Shown one piece after another: positions 58,593 to 64,000 of a stretch of 64,000 bases of DNA (position 1 is its first letter; every line of letters starts with the position of its first letter). Source of the stretch: Aaosphaeria pasadenensis (Eukaryota; Ascomycota; Dothideomycetes; Pleosporales); NCBI GenBank assembly GCA_022813625.1, contig JAKLMB010000034.1, positions 186,001 to 250,000 of the forward strand, written 5' to 3'. Both the position numbers and the translations under genes were made by a program. The notes beneath the pieces are model-generated. The model was not told the DNA's origin. It did not search any database and saw nothing but the letters and a program-made list of their open reading frames with translations.

Positions 58593-60703
58593 TCATTGGA
58601 TTTGGTAATCTCCCCACATAATAGAGTCATAGAGTGTACTCAAAGACTCTTGATTAAAATCCAGGCTGGAGAAATCAAAAAGGGCGTTGTTGTTGTTGTT
58701 GTTCAAATCGTTGGAAAGACTGTTGAATTCGTCCAGAATAGCCTCTCCTCCCCCACTCCCACGATTGTTGAGAGGAGATATGGTTCTTTGTTCACTTGGA
58801 AAGACACCTTGAAATGGCGGGGGGGGAGATGGTATATTAGATCTTGCTGGGTCGAGAAGCTTTACAGCTGCAAGAATGCGAGCATGTGGACCCCACAGCA
58901 ACGAGCCCTGATCGCGACTCTTCGAGGATTGTGACATGATGCTGACCAGCTCCTGTTGGAGCTGCTTGATTTCTACGTTGCGTCTGGCTTCATCGATTAG
59001 CAACAGCACCAAGGCGCAGCTTAATCCGTTATGCAATATAGCCCAGGATCTTTCCGCTACGACCGAAAGCTTGTGCAAACTGATGAAAGACTTCACAGCA
59101 GTGACACAGGCATCGACACATAGTCTGCGCAGCTTTCTCTGTTCGTCCTGATGTGCCTGCCAACGCAGCTCGGCTTTCAATGACGGGCGAAGCAAAGTAG
59201 CCATAGCAAAGGACGTGTTAAGGCGGAATGCGAGGTGTTCCATGTGATCCTCGATTGAGCGACATTTCTCTCTCATCCTTAATTCTGGTTTTGCCTTGCC
59301 AATCTCCTGCTCGAGTTGAGAAGCTTGCAAAGTTAGCTGAGCGAGTGATATGACTTCTTCCGTGATGAACCCAAGGCTCGTAGAAGTCAGCAGGTACATG
59401 GCATCTCGATAACCTAGATCTCGATGAGTTTCGCTGCTGGTGCAGTGTCCTTTTCTGTTCAATGAGGTGCATGGCTGCCTTCCGAAACACATTGAGAGAA
59501 GGCAATCCTGCCAAACTATTGCTTTCCTAGTGGGCTCATTAGAAATTACTGATAGGAAAGTTAATAGAATGATCGCTCACCATAGCGAGGACTCTAGAGA
59601 GTCACCTAGAGATTGATCTGGTGATACGCTTCTGTGAAGTCCAAGGCTCTGCGCTAGTCTGCTTGCCAATCCGAGATAAGACCAAGCCGCCTCGGTCGCC
59701 AGGTTGTTTTGCAGCACAGTCACCAGGATCAAGATCGCCGTTATTGCTGGGACACTTGCCGTGATGAAGCCAGATTCAGCTTGTAAACAGGCGAGTGCTT
59801 GGCGAGCTATATCCAGTCAATCTATCAGTCTCTAGAGCAGTGGAAAACAATCTCCATTTCTTACCATACCGTCTGCTACTAGAAGCTCGTTCATCGAGTG
59901 GTAGATCAGAAAACTGCAAGCCAGCGGCAATGACGGCAAGCATGATAGCAATCCAAGGTAACGAAGTCCCTGTTGCTTGACCTGATTTTACCCGTTCAAT
60001 ACTACTCAGAAACGCAACAAGCTCAGGTTCGAAGGTCGGCAAATCAAGAATATGCGGGTTGAGAGGATATACAACTTGTTTGTATTGTTGAAATAACCTG
60101 GTAATCAGTGTGAGATGAATTCCCGCGTGATGATCCTATACTGTCTTTAACTGACCTAATGATTTCTGGACTCCGAGGCAGGGCTTCCGCGGCGCGAGCC
60201 AGAGCAAAGGTGATTTCTTCTGATTCAGTGGGCCAGGCACAGTCTGTTCTCGCGAGACCAAGAGCCGGAAGGAGAAGGCCGCGCAGCTCCTTGTTACTTA
60301 TGCCGGATTCTCTCTCGTCCCTATGTGACAGACCATTCATAATAAAGCCAGGAACGGATGAATCACCCACGAATTGGTCGGTTGGCGTTGAGGGTTGTTC
60401 ATTACTGAGGCTTCTGGTCATCGAGGCCAGAATGGGAGATGTCGATGACGGTGCTGGTTCTGTTGTACGTGCTGATTCCACCGAAGCAATTTTCCGCTTT
60501 TTGTTTGATTCGACAGGTTCATAGCTGCACATGGCAGGATGTTCACGTTCGACACATCTTTTGCACGGCCGAGACCCGTCACAGCCGACCTTTCTTTCAT
60601 GACAAGGAAAACAGGCTTTCTTGCGGTTGCCTTTCCGTTGTGTCCGAAGAAATTGACTCGCTTCCTCGCGCGAAAGAATTCTGGTACCATCGGATAATTC
60701 CAT
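58593..60703 (-). CDS. Zn2Cys6 transcription factor with fungal_trans domain
   Basis: Four exons, 60703..60156, 60097..59865, 59806..59581 and 59526..58593 (introns 58, 58 and 54 nt), give 646 aa. The zinc cluster is ACFPCHERKVGCDGSRPCKRCVEREHPAMC, i.e. C-x2-C-x6-C-x5-C-x2-C-x8-C, unusually placed after a 32-residue leader. The middle domain is rebuilt by splicing: YKQVVYPLNPHILDLPTF, AWSYLGLASRLAQSLGLHRS and IVWQDCLLSMCFGRQP. The C-terminus has an Asn run (N6, from a GTT/AAC repeat) and aromatic/acidic residues (ALFDFSSLDF) like an activation domain. It is the nearest regulator to PAD1/FDC1 (3.8 kb beyond FDC1), so it is a candidate to bind the triple-CTCGG elements. Nothing in the sequence proves this. 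Confidence 0.93.
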
Positions 60704-61540
60704 CGGCAATATTTGATGTCATTACGGAATCAACCTATAGATAAACCGATGCAGAGTAGTAGTAGACTAGAGAAGTCGGGTTGCAGGTGTTAAAGAAGAT
60801 GAGTTGCAAGTGTCAGAAATCCGGTGATACCGGCTGATTAATTAGCCTCTCCTAACTACCATGGCGTCGTCTATCGTTCCATCACCAGTCCCACCTTTTT
60901 CTCTCCACCTCCTCAGCTCGAGACCCTAGCCCAAGCAGACTGTAGATGGATTACCTACCTAACGAGATGGACGGGAGGAAACGGTCAGCGATTTTCAACA
61001 CCAGGACTTGAAGAAGGTCTCAATAAGGCATGCATCTTGGTTCGAAGTTCGTCAACGATCGCGACAGCGCTCCTTCGCGACAAGTTAAAGTATAATTGCT
61101 ACAAGGGAAAGGCAGTATCGCGATTATGGAGTTTTTTCTTTGTGTTATTAACTTCTGTTTTTTAACCTAGTTAGGAGGCGAATATAGTAGAGAAAATAGA
61201 ATAAAATTTACGGATACGAAGAAAATAATTGTCTATTACTGGTAGGATAGAAAGTGGGAGTATAGGAATTAGTGAAGCTTTGGTTTTTAATTTGTTTTTA
61301 TGTTATCGACTTAAATCTCTGTTCTACAAGCGTTAATAGTCCCTAGATGCAGTATACGTACTCATTACTAGACTGTTTTCTACACAGAGATGAATGTGAT
61401 TAGGGTATTACTTTTAATTACGCGGAGTATGATATAAAAGAACAGCTGAAGAAAACAAGTTGAAGCGGTGTTTATCCATCTCGCCCGCGAGTTACCGAAT
61501 ACCTCAAAGTCATCAATTACAACAAAGCACGTCATGATGC
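60704..61540. other. Intergenic, promoter of the Zn2Cys6 gene
   Basis: About 0.8 kb, AT-rich from 61090 to 61440. No coherent gene. Small ORFs near 61380-61616 overlap the kinase 3' end. Confidence 0.45.
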
Positions 61541-63181
61541 TCAGTACTCTTTCACAGGCACAGGTCGACACAGCACCTCCATATCCCTCCTCCGTGCTCT
61601 GTCCTTCAATTGCCAAGGCCCATCCGTGCCATCAAACTGATAAGGATCCCCCTCCAACCAATCTCCAAACTTCCTCACGACTCTCGCGGCATGTTCCGGC
61701 GTGGTTCTATACCACTCATGATCCACATTCTGCCCGCACCCATCACACCTCTTATCTTGAAACCGTACATCTCCCAGTTCCGCCCTAACGAGCTGCTCGA
61801 CGCGCTCTGCGTATCTCGTGGGGATTCGTTGGCCCGAGGCGGTTTGTGGGTACTCACTGATGGGGTGCTTGCACATGCCTTGCCAGGTCTTCAAGCGGAC
61901 GGGGACGTTGCTTGCGGTGCCTATTTTGACTAAGCCGTGCTCGCGTCGTGAGGGGAAGATGTAGATGTAGCTTTCGTATGCCTCTGTGCTTTGGAGGGGC
62001 TTTTCGATTGCTCTGGCGATGGCTGCTGATGTGGAGGGAGGACTGGGGGTGGAGGTTCTGTATGAAGGGAGGTTTCTACTGTTCGTCTGGAATGCTTGGG
62101 AGTTTGTTGCCGTGCTTTCTGGTGTTGCTCGTCTTCGTGTACCTTGGACGGTCTCTGTACTCTTGCCCTTGGGCCCGTTTGGCGAGCATTGACTGCAGAA
62201 CAGCGCGGGACTGGATCCCGGGTACAACGACTCGATTCTCTGTAGACGACGTAACAAGTCTTCAGAGTCGATCCGGCCTTCATTCGTAGGTTCCAACATG
62301 GCGTGAATCACGCGCAGCACCTCCCCCAGTCGAGCATCCGAAACCCTGGACCCTATCAATACCTTTCGAATACTCTCCGCCATCTGCCAATAAGGAGCAT
62401 CGCCATTCGCAACACGTATACCAAGACCAGGATATAGAACAGCCATGATCTCGACAAACACGCAGCCCAGGGAAAACACATCCGTCTTCCTGTTCCTCCG
62501 CCCATAGTTCGCCACTTCCGGCGCACAGTACCTCCTCGTAAGTGCCTGCGGCACCCCACTTGTCGTCGTCCTATCCAACCCCGTCGCATCAAGTGAGATC
62601 CCAAAGTCCGTGTACATAACCTTACCATCATGCACCAATATGTTCTTCGGCTTGATATCCTTATGCCTAATCGTACTCCGATGGATAAACGCCAACCCAT
62701 CCGCAAGACACCCAAACGCACTCCACAAAACCGCCCTCTGGCTCCCCGTGGCGCCTGATCGCGAGTCCTGGATACTCTCTAGGTACTCCTGAAGATCGCC
62801 CCCGTCCGCGACGGGATGCAACAGCATGCCTAGCTCACGCCCCCCGCTGCCCGAATACGTGCCATAAAGCTGGACCATGTGCGGGTGGGATCTCATGCGC
62901 TTGGTGATGGCGATTTCATTGTGCACGGCTGCGCTCCATGAGGCGACGTCTTTGCCGTTGTAGCGCTTGAAGAGCTTGCGTGCGAAGGTGCGGCCGGTCG
63001 TCGGGTCGGACACGATGTCCACGCTGGCGCTGCCGCCGTGGCCAAGGTGCCCGTGGAAGCGGAGGGAGAGTTGTGAGTTGGGTGGGAGGTCGATGTGTTG
63101 GTTTTCGAGGAGGGTTATGCCAGGGGGTGGGCGTTGGAGGCTTAGGGATTGGAATGCGTTGGTGAGATGATTTTGTGACAT
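61541..63181 (-). CDS. Protein kinase fused to a T5orf172/DUF1766 (GIY-YIG-like) domain
   Basis: 546 aa from the ATG at 63181 (the open frame extends upstream, but that part is low-complexity and unlike protein). Kinase domain, residues about 40-325: G-rich loop LGHGGSASV, Lys69 (FARKLF), Glu89, catalytic loop HKDIKPKNIL (173-182, HKD in place of HRD), DFG at 192-194, and YCAPEV. A Pro/Ser/Thr-rich linker (330-400) leads to the second domain: SYIYIFPSRREHGLVKIGTA (GIY-YIG-like core), VRLKTWQ, AERVEQLVRAELG (Glu) and a CDGCGQNVDHEWYR motif. This is the T5orf172 fold known from phage and fungi as a possible DNA-binding or nuclease domain. A kinase joined to it suggests signalling to DNA; the role is unknown. 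Confidence 0.9.
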   Translation of the reverse strand: MSQNHLTNAFQSLSLQRPPPGITLLENQHIDLPPNSQLSLRFHGHLGHGGSASVDIVSDPTTGRTFARKLFKRYNGKDVASWSAAVHNEIAITKRMRSHPHMVQLYGTYSGSGGRELGMLLHPVADGGDLQEYLESIQDSRSGATGSQRAVLWSAFGCLADGLAFIHRSTIRHKDIKPKNILVHDGKVMYTDFGISLDATGLDRTTTSGVPQALTRRYCAPEVANYGRRNRKTDVFSLGCVFVEIMAVLYPGLGIRVANGDAPYWQMAESIRKVLIGSRVSDARLGEVLRVIHAMLEPTNEGRIDSEDLLRRLQRIESLYPGSSPALFCSQCSPNGPKGKSTETVQGTRRRATPESTATNSQAFQTNSRNLPSYRTSTPSPPSTSAAIARAIEKPLQSTEAYESYIYIFPSRREHGLVKIGTASNVPVRLKTWQGMCKHPISEYPQTASGQRIPTRYAERVEQLVRAELGDVRFQDKRCDGCGQNVDHEWYRTTPEHAARVVRKFGDWLEGDPYQFDGTDGPWQLKDRARRRDMEVLCRPVPVKEY

Positions 63182-64000
63182 GATTGCATGAGAATTAGGG
63201 GTCTGTGAAGTATGAGATGGGAGTGATAGTGAAGTGGAAGATGGGATGGATACAGCGGAGTGATGGCTATGATATATCCAGGTACGTATTGTGGTGAAAC
63301 ATGCTGCCTCGTTGTGCCACAGCCTTACAGTACGCTGGAACACAACGTTTACCCGCCTGAAACGAATGAGCAGAGAGATTATTATCGATTCGAATTTATC
63401 AGTTTCATCAACGGGTAGTGTTTTATCTCCATTTTGCATCACCCCTGTCTGTCTGGTACTCGCCATTTACGCGCGCGGTAAAGAAGACATCTAGGCGCTA
63501 TTGAACACTAACGAAGGAACACCTCGGCAGCATACGCAGCAGATCGTAGATATTGTGATGTACCTAAAGATAAATTGAGAATTAATAGAATATTCTTGTT
63601 TCCTTTCTTGTATCTCGACGATCGTGCTCTAAAGACTGTAATCTCAAGCTAGCCCCTGGGAAGACATACATGTCGCTTTATTGAATTTGAACATGGTATA
63701 TGCGTTCATGGGTATATCGCGTAAGTCGAGGTATTTAGATGAATAGAGAGTGCCTCCGTCCGGAATTGAGGTAGCGTTTCTTACCTAATGCACCTGAGGT
63801 GTGCTTGGGTGAAACTTGGACCGTTCGGGTTTTGTTTGTGAGGAAGGATGAGGAGACGTGACATGCATGGGAAAACAAATCGTGGATATATGCGTATCAA
63901 TCCTGTCTGCGTATGTACGGGTTGTCCCATCTATTCAAACATCATGTACAATCATGGTCTATAACTCTCCCTTTATACACAGATATCGATGCTCAAACGC
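63182..64000. other. Right-end intergenic, kinase promoter
   Basis: 0.8 kb upstream of the kinase-T5orf172 gene to the window end. The frame continuing upstream of the kinase ATG to 63466 has an in-frame ATG but reads as a simple Ser/Thr-rich tract, so a longer N-terminus is possible but unlikely. No other gene is visible. Confidence 0.45.

Overview
The window is nuclear DNA of a filamentous ascomycete (Pezizomycotina). The evidence is many short GT..AG introns (about 50-90 nt) with CTAAC/CTGAC-like branch points, HET and HET-NACHT genes, Zn2Cys6 regulators with the fungal transcription factor domain, a DUF2235 hydrolase, and several islands of almost pure A/T that look like the result of repeat-induced point mutation (RIP). 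A Dothideomycete or related class is plausible, but the sequence alone does not fix the species. About twenty protein genes can be supported. No rRNA, tRNA, CRISPR or intact transposon was seen.

Layout. 1-5.2 kb: the 5' end of a gene leaving the left edge, then a gene-poor block with several degenerate tandem repeats. 5.3-10.9 kb: a beta-lactamase-like serine hydrolase, an F-box-like protein and a HET protein. 11-20.3 kb: a possible 51-codon gene, the myosin light chain Cdc4 and a STEEP1 homologue, widely spaced in simple-sequence DNA. 20.3-29.1 kb: an accessory block bounded by AT-rich islands. It holds a phosphotransferase with an apparent nonsense codon, a head-to-head pair of secreted four-cysteine paralogues and a broken cytochrome P450. 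29.1-33.3 kb: a HET-NACHT NLR-like receptor with an AT island on each side. 33.9-36.7 kb: an FHIT homologue and a nitrilase. 38-48.4 kb: a saponin hydrolase-like secreted enzyme, an MFS sugar transporter, a Zn2Cys6 regulator and an intracellular GH1 beta-glucosidase. 48.9-50.4 kb: a DUF7587-type protein. 51.4-54.8 kb: a Pad1/UbiX and Fdc1/UbiD pair. 56-63.2 kb: a DUF2235 hydrolase with a C-terminal minisatellite, a second Zn2Cys6 regulator and a kinase-T5orf172 fusion.

How the genes may work together. The 35.7-54.8 kb stretch reads as a neighbourhood for dealing with plant chemicals. Saponin hydrolase and GH1 beta-glucosidase would remove sugars, the MFS carrier would import sugars, nitrilase would hydrolyse nitriles, and Pad1 (prenylated-FMN synthesis) plus Fdc1 (prFMN-dependent decarboxylase) would decarboxylate cinnamic-type acids. 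The strongest new signal is in the promoters of PAD1 and FDC1. Each carries a closely matching 34-bp element of three CTCGG cores at 9-bp period plus a TCGA half-site, in the same orientation and about 250-320 bp upstream of the start codon. FDC1 has a second, inverted triple-core array nearby. This looks like the target of a Zn2Cys6 activator.
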